The notes beneath the pieces were generated by a model. It saw only the letters and a program-made list of their open reading frames with translations, did not search any database and was not told the DNA's origin. Source: Sphingomonas faeni (lineage in GTDB: Bacteria; Pseudomonadota; Alphaproteobacteria; Sphingomonadales; Sphingomonadaceae). Taken from it: 42,171 bases of DNA. The stretch lies in the NCBI RefSeq assembly GCF_024273235.1, contig NZ_JANBVH010000037.1, positions 1 to 42,171 on the forward strand, written 5' to 3'. Shown in pieces: positions 42,164 to 42,171 of this stretch; the stretch's first letter is position 1, and the number at the start of each line of letters is the position of its first letter. The position numbers and the translations under genes are program-made.

Positions 42164-42171
42164 GAGGATGG

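Overview
This 42 kb window of GC-rich DNA looks like part or all of a sphingomonad (alphaproteobacterial) plasmid. The best evidence is a complete plasmid core: parA-parB, two perfect palindromic parS-like sites and an RPA-type repA, all reading leftward (27.9-31.5 kb). Beyond repA lies an array of five 21-23 bp iterons (27.04-27.15 kb). A MobF relaxase operon (16.95-21.07 kb) adds a mobilisation module with a probable oriT. A ParST-type RES/Xre toxin-antitoxin pair sits 56 bp from a dif-like XerC/XerD site, and there is a self-inhibited Fic protein. The family assignments rest on motifs read from the sequence; no database search was run, so the genus is inferred.

Layout. 0.1-2.8 kb: mobile-element debris (two IS110 transposases around an IS630 fragment). 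2.8-5.7 kb: a copper P1B-ATPase followed by a broken, translationally coupled cueR. 5.7-6.5 kb: scraps of an IS3 transposase and a kup gene. 6.5-12.5 kb: stress-protection genes (cupin, manganese catalase, two Hsp20 chaperones, an aldo/keto reductase coupled to an SDR). 12.6-16.8 kb: dif-like site, toxin-antitoxin, a winged-helix-like protein, a broken dual-specificity phosphatase and fic. 16.9-21.4 kb: relaxase operon and oriT-like region. 21.4-26.4 kb: a leftward run of small genes I cannot identify, joined by ATGA overlaps and split by a third IS110; it contains a paralogous pair. 26.4-31.5 kb: Xre repressor, replication origin and partition. 31.5-33.5 kb: wreckage of a type III restriction-modification system, with mod and res fragments in opposite orientation beside a 122 bp palindrome and IS3/IS66 remnants. 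33.5-35.7 kb: a truncated acyl-CoA dehydrogenase coupled to a PIG-L deacetylase and a methyltransferase. 35.8-42.2 kb: large-subunit heme catalase, an MHYT fragment, a zinc alcohol/formaldehyde-type dehydrogenase, a GAF-GGDEF-EAL protein with a dead GGDEF site, and a small protein.

Taken together, the cargo deals with peroxide (two unrelated catalases), protein misfolding, copper and reactive aldehydes. Candidate RpoH-like and EcfG-like promoters precede the hsp20 pair and the reductase pair. The carrier functions (rep, par, mob, TA) are intact. The regulators and accessory genes around the mobile elements (cueR, kup, mod, res, acyl-CoA dehydrogenase, phosphatase, MHYT, EAL remnant) are broken, so the plasmid appears to be a mosaic that gains and loses cargo through IS activity. 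The most promising undescribed material is the unknown operon at 21.4-26.4 kb and the dif-site/TA arrangement at 12.6-13.7 kb.
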